The notes under the pieces are model-generated. The model did no database searches, had not been told where the DNA came from, and worked only from the letters and a program-made list of their open reading frames with translations. A program made the translations under genes and the position numbers. A stretch of 64,000 nt of DNA, from assembly GCA_949130485.1 (NCBI GenBank), contig OX422186.1, forward strand, positions 3,265,313 to 3,329,312, given 5' to 3'. The DNA comes from Agelas oroides (Eukaryota; Porifera; Demospongiae; Agelasida; Agelasidae). Below, piece after piece: positions 45,410 to 56,257 of the stretch. The first letter of the stretch is position 1, and each line of letters begins with the position of its first letter.

Positions 45410-46482
45410 GTGCATGGTTTTGGAGAGCTTTTGGTTTAGCTCCGTCGTCAATTGTGTTTGTAAACACATACACAGAAAATTACTATAGCCTAGCTCACTG
45501 GCCATCGCCAAGGCTTTTGTTGCTCACACTTGGAATGCGAACTTACACGGGGTTGTCCCTGTACCACTGATGATGCAAGTTGCTTCGATGCCTCTCAGCA
45601 TGTATAATGACTGCAATTACCATAAACCCCCTGAAAATATGCCCCCCCCCCCTTTTTGCACACTACTTTGAGGCAAAAGGGGGTGTATTTTCAGGAGCTC
45701 ACAGTACTCACAGTCATTGTACATTTTTATACAATTAGTATTTTTCTTGCCATCTCACAATTTCAACATTATAGCACTTCAAGTTATTACAATATGTTAT
45801 TATATATAGCTAAGTTACTCGACAAATGTACTTCTTTTTGATGTTTTTTTTTTAGTTTGTTTGTTTTCTCGTTTTGCCTTTAAGAGAAAACTTCTCAGTA
45901 GAGGACAAACTCTCTACAAGAGACAAAATAATGACCTGTCCCAAATGTGTCCTTTGTTCAGAGGTTTTACTGCATTCCTTGAACCGCGAGTATGAACTTG
46001 GATGTCATATGTAAAGGTACAATTTACTATGCAATGGATGAGTGTAAAATATTGACTTACTGAGCTGATGTTGTAGTCTACTGAGAGGAGTGATTGGGTG
46101 TGTGGCTTCTTTCCCTGCAGTAAGATACATGTACGAAAATGGAAAGGACAGGAGACCTAAAGCAGTAGCATTTGGTGGAGGTACACAAAACGTAGAGAGG
46201 GCATTGTCCATGCAATTACAGACTTATACATCCAATAGACAACGATAGTGGTTCAACCATCTAGAAAGATAGCAACTTTGAAGAATTCAAAGGGAGCGAA
46301 TATACTTGAGTAAATTTTACTAGCCTTCCACAAATCTTTTACAACCACTCATTTCTTGGATTACCATGGGAAGGACAGTCACACAACTGCAGGAATGCTT
46401 GAATTAACCATTTTTTCCAGTGGTACCTACGTACTATCCTAATTCATAGTAATATACTTGATACATAGCTACATACTGCACT
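45410..46482. other. No gene recognised
   Basis: Near 45625-45700 GAAAATATGCCCCCC and GGGGTGTATTTTC form an imperfect hairpin, probably part of a small fold-back family; GAAAATATGCCCCCC also occurs near 44990. Confidence 0.4.
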
Positions 46483-46783
46483 GCTTTTTCTGTTGAGGTA
46501 CTTCACTGGCTTTCTGTTGCTTTCTTTTTTGTTGCAGTAGGGATGGTTCATTAGATGGTAGCAAGTGATCCTTCTGTTCCTTTGGACTACTGCATGTGCT
46601 GTGGATGACCTACTACTGCTGCAATTTACAAAGCAAGATGAATAGCTAGTTTACAACAGTATAACACACACATAATAATTACTATGTACAACTCACCTAG
46701 TTGTGCATCTCCAGGTATGAGCTCACAACCACCTTCTGGCTGAACAGACTGCTGAGGTACTTGTTCTTGCTGCTTTTGTGCTT
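46483..46783 (-). CDS. Probable 3' exons of the minus-strand ankyrin gene
   Basis: The segment 46697-46783 lies between an acceptor (CTCTCTCTACACAAG) and a donor (GTGAGT), encoding a Gln-rich peptide beginning QKQQEQVPQQSVQPEGG. A second short segment at about 46483-46530 encodes KQQKASEVPQQKKQC and a stop. The similarity between the two Gln/Pro-rich pieces and their place downstream of the donor at 46890-46895 suggest they are the C-terminal tail of the ankyrin gene. Assigned by position and splice signals only. Confidence 0.4.
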
Positions 46784-47087
46784 GTGTAGAGAGAGAGAAT
46801 ATCACAAGTCATGAATTGTTTTGTAATGTAAGCAGGAGTTCTATGAACAAATCAGACATACGTAGCAGATTGGGAAAACCATCCATACAACTTACGCATT
46901 GTTAACGTGGACAAATACTGGAATGCCTCAAGATCGCCACTTTGAATAGCAGCACGAAGAGTTGCACCTTTGGGTTCTAGATCACATCCTCTTTCTTCAA
47001 CAAAGTATTTTAGAATGTTTACCTTACCAAACCTGAGAGCAGGAATACCTCTAACATCTTTGCACAGTGGGTCACATTGTTTCTCTT

Positions 47088-47388
47088 CAGTGGCGTAGCT
47101 AGGATGAGCAAGTTACGTGGGCACAGCATGGGCACACTCAGTGCGTGCATAACACGCAATGAAAAGTTTTTAGATTATACACTCTGAGATCGCTTCTGAG
47201 GCCGTTTTCGGCCACAAATACCATTCTTCAGACTTACCTGTATGCTCGCTTCATGTCCGCATGAAACTTGCGATCCCACATGCTAATAACTGATCTTTGA
47301 CCTTAGCTTTCTACATTATTTTTACCCGGGCACCAGCGAATTTAACGTGGGCACAGGCCGGGTATGCCCGGGTGTAGCTACGCCACTG
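47088..47388 (+). mobile_element. hAT-like MITE, 301 bp, inserted in ankyrin gene A
   Basis: The ends CAGTGGCGTAGCTA and the complement CAGTGGCGTAGCTACACC are flanked by TTTCTCTT at 47080-47087 and 47389-47396. An exact 8 bp duplication is the hAT signature. The inner sequence carries the TTAGAT..CTGAGATCGCTTCTGA core also found in the 1429 and 8712 elements. Confidence 0.93.
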
Positions 47389-47747
47389 TTTCTCTTCAGT
47401 TAAGTACCTGACAGTATCTAAATTCCCACTAGCTATCACAGGCAGCTGCATAGGGCGTTGGATAAATTCCATTGCTATACATAGGGTTGCATCCTTTTTC
47501 CTCGGTAAGGAATTTCACAATGTCAAGGTGCCCATGCCAACAAGCAACAAGAAATGCTGTGGAGCCATCTTTCAGTTCATAAATTGGATCAAGTGACTTT
47601 TCATTCACTAGGTACTTTACCACTTCCAAGTGGCCATTCTGCCAGGCAAGAAGAAGGGGTGGGTGGGTACTGGCGGTGTTACCCATTGGGTCACATTCTT
47701 TCTCTTCAATAAGATACTTTGCAACATCAGCATGTCCACTACCACAT

Positions 47748-47936
47748 CAGGGGCAGAGATATAGGGGGGGCAGGGGGGGCTTAGGCCCTCCCACTTTTCA
47801 GATTGGGGGGGCTCAGCCCCCCCAATTTTTCTACTAGTTGTACAGAGAAATACAATATCATCTCGTTTCCACACCCCCACAGCTTAACATTTAGAACATG
47901 AGCCCCCCCACTTCTTGGTAGCTGTCTCCGCCTCTG
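47748..47936 (+). mobile_element. Small DNA element, 189 bp, inserted in ankyrin gene A
   Basis: The ends CAGGGGCAGAGATATAGG and the complement CAGAGGCGGAGACAGC are flanked by CACAT on both sides (47743-47747 and 47937-47941). It contains a GGGGGGGCTCAGCCCCCC hairpin. It truncates the ankyrin frame and supplies the last residues before a stop. Confidence 0.85.
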
Positions 47937-49067
47937 CACATGCCATATCAAGTATACCAAGGACAGCACCTCTTTCTTTGTTCTGGTGCATTTGAGTAGG
48001 ATCACATCCTTTCTCAATAAGAAATTTCACTACTTCTAGTTGCCCTTCACTACAAGCCATATGGAGTGGTGTGAAACTAGTACCTGTACTGTTGTCACTG
48101 TTGGGATCAACTGACTGTTCATCCACCAGATACCTGACAATGTCTACATGACCAGTCTCACAAGCTGAATGAAGAGGAGATATCTCAATGCCTTCCTTAG
48201 TAAGGTATGTTTGAGCAGGATTGCATCCCTTCTCTTCAATAAGAAATTTCACTATTTCTAGGTGCCCCATAGCACAAGCTGCATGAAGTGGTGTTACATT
48301 ATCACTATTGGCACCAGCTAGATCAACTGACTGTTCATCGACCAGGTATCTGACAATGTCCAGGTGGCCATACCCACAAGCCACATGAAGGGGAGATATT
48401 GGTAAGCTTTCCTCCTCTTGGTACACTTGAGTATGGTTGCATCCCTTCTCCTCGATGAGAAATTTTACTATTTCTAGATGACCTTTGCTACAAGCTGCAT
48501 GGAGTGGTGTCCAACTAGTAATGTTGTCACTTTTGGCATAAGTTAGATCAACCGACTGTTCATCCACTAAATACCTGACAATATCTAGACGGCCATTTTC
48601 ACAAGCTGAATGAAGAGGAGATGTATGGCAAAGCCTTCCTTGTTCCGGCACATTAGTGTATAGTCACATCCCTTCTCTTCAATAAGAAATTTCACTACTT
48701 CTAGGTGCCCCATGCCACACGCTATGTGAAGTGGTGTATTAACACTATCACTACTGACACCAGCTGGATCAACTGACTGTTCATCAACTAGGTACCTGAC
48801 AACATCCAGGTGGCCAAACCCACAAGCCACATGAAGGGGAGTGTCATTAACATCACTCTTAGATGAAGGGTCAAGTTGGTACTCATCAATTAAGTACTTC
48901 ACTGTGTCAAGATGACCTCCCTCACTTGCATAATAAAGCAATGTCCTACCATTTGTACCTCTTTGCTTGGGATCATACTTGTGCTTTTCAATTAATAATT
49001 TCAACATGCTCAACTTCCCATTTGATGCAACCATTTCAAAAAGCTTGTTTGATGTTGTTTCCGCCAT

Positions 49068-49437
49068 CTTTGAGAATGGTAACTTGGCTTGCTGACTGGA
49101 TACAGGATATGAAGTAGTGACTTCTTCTTGTATGCAAGTGGGACACGTGGACTATCACAATACTTGCCCCTTCCTACGGAAAACAAGATGCTTCGCCTCA
49201 AAACGATGTACACCGACCCCGTGATGCCTTCGATCTCTTCGTTTATGGCTGATGCGACATTCCTTACTTGCGGCACATCCGGTGCATATTCTAAACGGCT
49301 TCCGTTCCCACGGCAATACAGTGCGCGTAACACTAGTCCCACCGAAAGCGGCGAGAGTCTGGCAAACGAGACAAGGGTCGTTCTGCTAGCTATATACGCA
49401 GTGTCTACAACAGTCTGTGTCTCAAGCTCTAAGGAAG
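49068..49437. promoter_or_regulatory. Divergent intergenic region between the two ankyrin genes
   Basis: About 370 bp separates the two ATGs (49067 minus, 49438 plus). It probably holds a bidirectional promoter, since both genes begin here with homologous first codons. No TATA box or other motif stands out. Confidence 0.5.
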
Positions 49438-50753
49438 ATGACCGCTGCAGAATGGGTTGTGCTGGATGGGAAGTTGAACATGCTGAAGTGGTTAATTGAA
49501 GAGCAACACTATGATCCCAAGCAAAAAGGCACCGGTGGTAGCACTCTACTTCACTGTGCGTGTAGTGGTGGCCACCTTGACATCGTGAAATACTTAATTA
49601 CTGAAAAAGGAACTTAATCCTTTGTCTGAAGATGATGAGGATAAAACTCCTCTTCATTTGGCATGTGAGAAAGGCCATCTAAATATTGTCAGGTATCTGG
49701 TGGACGAACTGTCTGTTGATTCAGAATATACCAGCAGTGACAACAGTACCAGTATGACACCACTTCATGTAGCTTGTAGTAAGGGGCATCTAGAGTTAGT
49801 GAAATTTCTCGTTGATGAAAAGGGATGTGACTGCACTCCAATGTTCCAAGATAAAAATGTACTACATATGGCGTCAATGTATGGACACGTTGACATTGCA
49901 AGATACCTTGTTGAAGAAAAGCAGTGCGACCCGATGAGTAAGAGTACCAGTGGCCACACATCCCTCAGTCTTGCCTGTAAGTATGGCCACATAGATTTTG
50001 TCAGGTATCTCGTGGACAAACAGTCAGTTGACCCAACTTATGCCATTAGTGAAACCTTGACACCACTCCTTCTGGCTTGTAGTGCGGGGCACCTAGAGGT
50101 GGTGAAATTTCTTATAGAGGAGAAGGGATGTGACCATACTCAAACATTCCAGGTGAAGGATGGTTATGTTGCAAATTTACTTCATTTAACATCTATGGGT
50201 GGACATGTTGACACTGCAAGATACCTTATTGAAGAAAAAGAGTGTGACCCAATGAGTAAGACTATTATCGATCATACACCCCTCAGTCTTGCCTGTGAGG
50301 ATGGCCACTTGGAGATGGTCAAGTATCTGGTGAATGAGAAGTCGATTGATCCATTTCATGAACTGAGTAATGGCAAAACACCATTTCATTTAGCTTGTAA
50401 TGAGGGACACCTTGAGATTGTGAAATTTCTTATTGAGGAGAAAGGATGTGACCCTATGTATGATGGCGGAATGGCTTTAACACCTTATGCTGCTGCATGT
50501 GGTGGTAAAGATTTAGATGTTGTCAGGTACTTAACCGAAGAGAGACAATGCGACCCAATGTGTGAAAATATGTATGGTGTTCCAGCTATCGACATCGCTT
50601 TTGTTGGTAACTTAGACATTCTGAAATATTTAGTAGAAGAAAGAAGATGTGCTCTCGATTCAGGTCACACCCTTGATATTCTTCGTGTTGCAATTCAGAT
50701 GGACAATCTTGATGCAGTTCAGTACTTGACCAGTGTAGTAGTACCAGGAGCTG
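49438..50753 (+). CDS. Ankyrin-repeat protein gene B
   Basis: The start is ATG at 49438-49440 (MTAAEWVVLDGKLNMLKWLI), matching the start of gene A. The exon encodes about 12 ankyrin repeats (TPLHLACEKGHLNIVRYL, TPLHVACSKGHLELVKFL and similar) and ends at 50753 before a GTAAGT donor, so the apparent stop 14 bases later is intronic. A one-base insertion near 49609 (in GAAAAAGGAAC) shifts the frame after the second repeat; without it EDDEDKTPLHLACEKG follows directly. This is either a recent lesion or a homopolymer error. Gene B lacks the transposons that damage gene A and may be the functional copy. Ankyrin arrays bind proteins; no effector domain is in view, and downstream exons were not identified. 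Confidence 0.87.
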
Positions 50754-50874
50754 GTAAGTTGTACTGAAAGTTAATGTTGTACCATGGGCTTTTAGGTTGT
50801 ATGGGCAGTGTTGCCAGATGTAATGCTCTAATTACCCCGTGCGTGCATGCGCGAAGGGTTAAGCAATTGGTTTT

Positions 50875-51150
50875 GTCTGTCTGTCAGTCAGTTTGTCAGT
50901 CCAGTGAAAAATTTTGAAACCTCAGGGTTAAACAATTTATAAAACTGACAAAAGCATTGAAATTGTAAAAAAAAAGGGACGTATGTGTACCTCATAGAGA
51001 GCAAAGCGGTTCTACACTCTGCTTTTCCAGCTGTTTCCTATTTAACGTCGAGACCGTCCGCCATTTCAATATGGTCAATACCTTGGATACGGTAGAGTCC
51101 GGGTATATACGGACTCGACGCGTGTCCACCAATACTTTGGATACGGTGGA
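50875..51150 (+). repeat. Dispersed repeat, copy 2
   Basis: Homologous to 38340-38590; also contains two tandem copies of TTGGATACGGTRGAGTCCGG near 51090 and 51135. Lies in the presumed intron of gene B. Confidence 0.65.
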
Positions 51151-51639
51151 GTCCGGTGTTACAGTGATATGCGTTCCCCCAGGAATGTGTGCCCCGAACA
51201 CCTTCCCTAGTGATATCTCTGCCCCGAACAGTTACCACTAGGGTCAGAAGTTTCTCCTTGCGAAAACGTCGGTGACACGCAGTGATATATGTTTCTGTCT
51301 TCAAAGTGTACGGCTATATCATACCGACAGCGGCTGAAGGGTAAGCTGTTTATGCCAGCAAGGCGATTTTCTAGCAAAGCGACCTTCGAAAAAGCATTTA
51401 TACCAGCATGTACCTTAGAAGAGATGGAAAACGGCCCCTTGAAATGCTGGAAACCCAAGCCAACACGCACAAGCCCAGGATGCAGAAGAGAGGAGACAAA
51501 GAGAAGCCCAGCCAAAGAGAAGGTACACATTAAGATGTGTGTTGTTATCGTAAAAAGTTTAGTTAGTAGCATTTACATGACGTTATTGGTGACGATCTTC
51601 CTGTCCAAACCTTATAGGAAATGTCAACCGGAACCAACC

Positions 51640-51850
51640 GGTGATGCAAAGGCAAGGAGAAAGATAAACTAAAGCTCAAGCAGCTAAACGCAAAGCTGAG
51701 TCAACCCAGGAAGCAGAGGCGAGGAGAAAAGAGCCACCAAGGCCCAGGCAGCTAAACGCCAAACTGAGGCAACTGCGCAACAAACACACAAAAGGCTTGC
51801 ACTTAGTGAGCTGCAGCAAACAGTGATTGGTACCCCTTTCATCTAGGAAA
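51640..51850 (+). pseudogene. Lys/Ala/Arg-rich repeat coding remnant
   Basis: Two units of about 60 bp encode KAQAAKRKAESTQEAEARR and, after a shift, KAQAAKRQTEATAQQTHKRL. It resembles the basic arrays at Helitron protein N-termini or a charged coiled coil. Stops in all frames nearby make an intact protein unlikely. Confidence 0.35.
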
Positions 51851-52637
51851 AGAGAAATGAAAAGTCCTTATCAAAACCAAAGCTGAGACTTAAACAACAC
51901 GTACAAAGCAAAGTAACAGCCACAGATGACCTACAAACCACCACCTCTACAACTCAACACCAGCAGATACAACATATGTACCAGCTTCCCTGAAACGAAC
52001 ACCAGACACCATGAAAACCATGCACTAAGCAGAAACCAAACATGATACCCCTCTACGGAAACCTGTTAAATAACACCAAAGGGTCACTTTACTACCATAA
52101 AACAGTGCGGGGTGTGTCTTCACTGAAGACTTTTAGTTGTTCATGCAAGTAATAATATAAAGTTCATAAATGTTGTTGGGGATACAGTACGACGCCACAA
52201 TTCAAGTGCTCATGCAGCTCTCAGTGTCATTGTCTGAGTCAAAAGTACACACATTTAAGTTGAACCATTAGAATTTAACATTGCCTACTTGTGTTACTTC
52301 GCTGCCTGTGCATTCTGTTCATGTACATATTACTAGTTTATATACTTTTGTGAGCTGAAGGTTAAAGATCCCAACTTTAGAGGTAATGAATGTAATGTGT
52401 ACAGTATAAACGTTCATAAAAACTTGGTGCCTCATAATAAAGTTCAACCAAGGTAGAATGTTCATAAATTTGCGAACTTAGTCTCGAACCCAGATCCCCC
52501 ACCTCCAAAGAGGAAAGGGGTGTCTAGTCAATATAGTAAAGCAATTTTTTTCATCCACAGAATTTTGGCAGCACAATCTGATTGGCTGATTTGGCAAGTA
52601 TCTCACCTGTACTGGCTTCCTCACCACCGACCCTTAG
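51851..52637. other. No gene recognised
   Basis: Short frames only. A TTAGTCTCGAACCCAGATC stretch at about 52479 may be one end of another TAGTCTC element. Confidence 0.35.
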
Positions 52638-52646
52638 CTCTACTCA

Positions 52647-53440
52647 GGCTGTCAATAATCACTGGACTGGACTACTGGAATGGACTACTGGACTGACCTT
52701 TTTTGCACTAAAAATCATTTTTATGGCCTAGAACAAGATTTTCCTGCCATTACATCCATATATAGAAGGTTTCTGTCATGGCCTCCTGCCTCTCTAGCTA
52801 CATCTTGTGTTTTTTTGACTATGTAAATAACCATGTACTTCTGCAGCAAGTGCAATACAGCCAGTTCGACTGCGAGCATTCGTAGTGTAGATACAGATTA
52901 GTGTCTTACTTAGTCGCTTGAGATGGTAGCACATAAGCTGGTGAAGCTTGCACAGCTCCTGCTTGAGAAGAGTGATCATGCTCACTGCTAGTAGGTACCA
53001 CAGTCATGGGTGCTTCACGATACTTTAAATGACAGATGAATATGTAGGCAGCTACTGGAAAGACTGTATCCTGCAACTGTGATCTTTGATTACTAGAACC
53101 AGAGTAAACCTACGTTGCACTTCTCTACTGTCTATGCTATAGCCTTGTACTCACGACTTTTCCCCCTCCCAAGAGGCTTGGGTACCAAGCTATTCATGCT
53201 AGAACCTTCACATGAGTTGGACACAGACTGCCTTCTCTTGTAGCAATAACAATAACATGATCACCATCTGTTATTTAGCTTGTTTTAAATATGTGTGGTT
53301 CTGTGCAGTGAGATAGATGAGCAGGATGTAGCTTTACAGGTAAGGGAATGTCGTTATAGGCCATAAGAATGATTTTTAGTACAAAAAAGGTCAGTCCAGT
53401 AGTCCATTCCAGTAGTCCAGTCCAGTGATTATTGACAGCC
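52647..53440 (+). mobile_element. MULE-type element with GGCTGTCAATAATCAC ends, 794 bp
   Basis: Inverted arms of about 90 bp share GGCTGTCAATAATCACTGGA, GGACTACTGGAATGGACTAC and AAAAATCATTTTTATGGCC. CTCTACTCA flanks both ends (52638-52646 and 53441-53449), an exact 9 bp duplication. No transposase inside. Confidence 0.92.
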
Positions 53441-53913
53441 CTCTACTCATCATACCTTCACAGACTTACTTAGCACACCTCCAATTTAAGGAAGTGACTT
53501 CAAAGGCTTAGCTTTTTAGCAGAATCCATAGTAACAGCTAGCCATGGTGTGAGCATATGTACTATATTTGCCAAACCACTTTGTTCGTGATGTAGCAACA
53601 CTGTTTGTGCTTGGTTAGGTGTTTCAGATGAGTGACGCCTGAGGGAAACATAAAACTGTGCACGGGTACAAACCCCATACACCCACGTGGTACGGCCCTG
53701 TCCCATGATAACACTAATTGACCACAATGATGTCAAATACACGAATTAGCTTGATATTCATTTTACTGCTAATGAGTACAGGTTATGCCTGTCAAAGGCC
53801 ATTGGGTTGCACCTGGTTACACAATGTGGGTAGGTTGGTCAGACTTTTTTGTGATAAAATTTAACAAGGCTACTTATGTGGTGATTCGGCTAGCTTCATT
53901 CCCAGGCTATCCC

Positions 53914-54183
53914 TAGCCTCGTTCCCAGGCCTCCTCCATCGCTAGGCAAGACCCCAGATGTTCACAAGATCAACAATACTCTGCTTGACCAGTAAGAAAC
54001 TCACTCTCAGGTTTATTGCGCACATACTTATAGTCAGACACTGCCCACCTTATGTCCACCTTGTGCCCACGTCACGTGATGTGTTTCTAGGCCTTCCCTA
54101 TTTTTCACCGCTCTTCCACTTCCGTGTATTATACCGAACGCAAACCGAAGAACAAACATGGGGGAGGCCTGGGAACGAGGCTA
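53914..54183 (+). mobile_element. MULE-type MITE, TAGCCTCGTTCCCAGG family, 270 bp
   Basis: The ends TAGCCTCGTTCCCAGGCCTC are inverted. GGCTATCCC is at 53905-53913 and 54184-54192, an exact 9 bp duplication. The inner part shares TTCCGTGTATTATACCGAAC with the nested copy at 7695-7775. Confidence 0.93.
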
Positions 54184-54450
54184 GGCTATCCCATTGTGAG
54201 AGAATGAATCCTCAATGCAAGCACTCATGCGTTGTAGGAATGGGCAGGGTCTTGAAATGTGATGTTATGATTTGACTACTTGTACATAGCTAGTGATGTC
54301 ATAGTAACATGTATTTAATATTATGCATGAGGTTTAAACAGCTGTGGAACAAAGTTTGAATTACTGATGGCTGACCTTCCAGCATGAGATTTGCTTGATA
54401 AACTCTAGTATCTGCCATTTAGAGAGTGAATAAAGGGAAGCTAAAGAGGA

Positions 54451-54585
54451 ATTTAGATGTTTTGAGGGGAAAATAGAGGAAAGTGAAAAGGCCGGCATTC
54501 GCTGGGAATCGAACCGGGTGGGGTTCAATTCCTGGCAAATGCCAGTCTTTTCACTTCTCTATTTTCGCCTCAAAACATCTAATCC
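54451..54585. repeat. Head-to-head pair of SINE ends forming a hairpin
   Basis: AGATGTTTTGAGGGGAAAAT to GGGAATCGAACC faces GGTTCAATTCC to CTATTTTCGCCTCAAAACAT. The arms pair over about 55 bp. Each arm includes a B-box-like element and the common SINE tail. Confidence 0.8.
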
Positions 54586-54762
54586 AACGTGAGGCAAGAG
54601 TTCTAAGCATTTAGACTGAGAAAACCACTCAGCATGGGTTCTCTGCTGATGGAAAGAATTTTCCGGTCAACCCGCAATGGAGTTCTGATGGCACATACTG
54701 AGTGGCTGCCGGGTGTGCAACTGTGGCGTTTCAGTCCTACCTGTGCAGTGCAGATTGTGAGG

Positions 54763-54904
54763 GCTGGTGGTTGTCCGGTTGTCATAGCTCAGTGGCAGAG
54801 CACTAGTTCCACAAGCCAGGTGTCCTGGGTTTGATTCCCGGTGACTGCTGGTCTTTTTATTTTCCTTTATTTTCGCCTCAAAACATCTAAATTCCTCTTT
54901 ATTC
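54763..54904 (+). repeat. tRNA-derived SINE
   Basis: The A box region TAGCTCAGTGGCAGAGCAC and B box GGTTTGATTCCC have tRNA-like spacing, and the tail TTTTCGCCTCAAAACATCTA follows. The head would fold like a tRNA only imperfectly, so it is a SINE rather than a tRNA gene. Confidence 0.82.
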
Positions 54905-55038
54905 CAATGTGACAGATAAAGGAATTAAAACTATAAATGCTTGTACATTTTTTCCAAACTATAATCATTGTAGTCTCTGCACTATATCTATATATATGAT
55001 CTATATATTTTAGTCTATACATATAGCCTAGTAGGTTC

Positions 55039-55879
55039 CTATTGGCTCAGAAACTCCTCCACAGCTGCGTTGAATCCATTTGTAGGGTACATGTGCAGAT
55101 GGTGCTTACCATCAGCGAGAATGTGTAACTGACTTCCATCAATGTGGTTCTTCTGCATGAGACTGAGGGCAAAGAATATCCCTATCACCGTGAACAATGA
55201 GAGTTGGACATTTAACTTTGCTCAGTTCATTAGTACATACATCTCCATCTGTTTTTAGGTTGCGAAATGCTCTAAGTGAGTTGATAAACCTCTGCCAGAT
55301 TTGACTCAGCTCAGGTAATCCATATACTGATATGCAGGCTTCAGGGATTTGGGGGGCCCACCTTTGCAAATCTTCAAGTTCCTCACTTACTTTCAAGTCA
55401 TGTTCTGTGATATATGTCCTGCTTCCCCACACAACAAGCTTTCTGATTGCAGTTGGGAACTGTGCTGCTATACAAATCGCTGAGACTCCTCCATCGCACC
55501 ATCCTAATATGGAAAACTCTAAAAATCCCAGTGACTTCATGAGATGATAGGCATCGTTGGCATCCCTCTTCAAATGGTGCTCTTCTTGCAAGCAAAAGTT
55601 ACGTTCTGGTGGCCGGGATTTTCCATAGCCTCTTGGGTCATAGGCCACAATGGTGTATCCACTGCCTTCTCTTCCAAAGTGTTCCAACTGAGAGGCAAAA
55701 GCCCATCTACATGATGCTACAGCTCCAGGGATACATAGTATTACATGAGGCCCATTGCCTTTCTGCCAGTAACACAACTGAACACCATTCACTGTAAGTG
55801 TTTGCTGGGGAACAGTGTGATGATCGTCACACTTCTCGGAGACTGCACTTTCAGAGACACTTCTGTGATGTGTAGCCAT
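55039..55879 (-). CDS. BPHL-like: BPHL-like alpha/beta hydrolase (valacyclovir hydrolase family) with Cys nucleophile position
   Basis: The family hydrolyses alpha-amino acid esters; human BPHL is a serine hydrolase. Features of the 246-residue frame: VNGVQLCYWQKG at 30-41, the oxyanion turn IPGAVAS, YDPRGYGKSRPPERNF at 80-95, the nucleophile elbow GWCDGG at 126-131 and VHGDRDILCP with the likely acid Asp234. The nucleophile is TGC (55496-55498) where relatives have Ser. The frame ends early at 55139; a one-base shift near 55144 leads to DGSQLHILADGKHHLHMYP and EEFLSQ with a stop at 55039-55041, supplying the catalytic His. The true product is therefore probably about 280 residues, if the shift is an assembly error. 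The start ATG is 55877-55879; no mitochondrial presequence is visible. Single exon as seen. Confidence 0.85.
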
Positions 55880-56257
55880 GTCATCAGCTTTAGGTCCTGT
55901 TCAAAGCTTCAGACTGTTGATGAGAAGGAGAATGACTCTGTTTATGCTAATATCTATATTGCTAGCTCATCGTGTAGTTCACAACCCTCCCTAGACTTCA
56001 GCTATTTGGGCTGTAGATTATCCAAAAAATATTTGTTTCCTCCTCAGTGGAGTGTGACTCATCAGTGACATTACTCAAGTTGCAACTGAAGCACAAACAA
56101 ACTAAACTGAATTCAATATAGACATACAAAGAGGTTCCAAGGGGCAGCTAAGTGCTAACGGCTACCTAACAGATAACAGCTAAGCAGTATCACTGAAACT
56201 TCCACACCAGTTTTGGAGGTACTATACATACTCACTGTCAGCTGTCCTTGCTTGACT
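55880..56257. other. Upstream region of the hydrolase gene, no motif recognised
   Basis: Would contain the promoter and 5' UTR of the minus-strand hydrolase. Only short frames. Confidence 0.35.

Larger units (their letters stand above)
46896..49067 (-). pseudogene. Ankyrin-repeat protein gene A, interrupted by two transposons
   Basis: The ATG is at 49065-49067 (MAETTSNKLFEMVASNGKLS). The exon encodes about 14 ankyrin repeats of the form TPLHxACxxGHLxIVKFLIEEKGC alternating with VRYLVDEQSVDP, a protein-binding solenoid. The exon ends at 46896 before a GTAAGT donor, at the same place in the fold as gene B. Damage: one-base shifts near 48625 and 47445, a 189 bp element at 47748-47936 and a 301 bp element at 47088-47388. 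If both elements and one copy of each target repeat are removed in thought, the flanking frames rejoin. A shared origin with gene B (49438-50753) is clear from sequence and intron position. No domain other than ankyrin is seen; function unknown. Confidence 0.85.

Noticed and set aside
50754-50767. Last residues GKLY and stop of ankyrin gene B
   Set aside because: They follow a GTAAGT donor that is conserved in gene A, so they are read-through into an intron.
54782-54854. tRNA gene
   Set aside because: A and B boxes are present, but the stems do not pair as a functional tRNA and the SINE tail follows. SINE is the better call.
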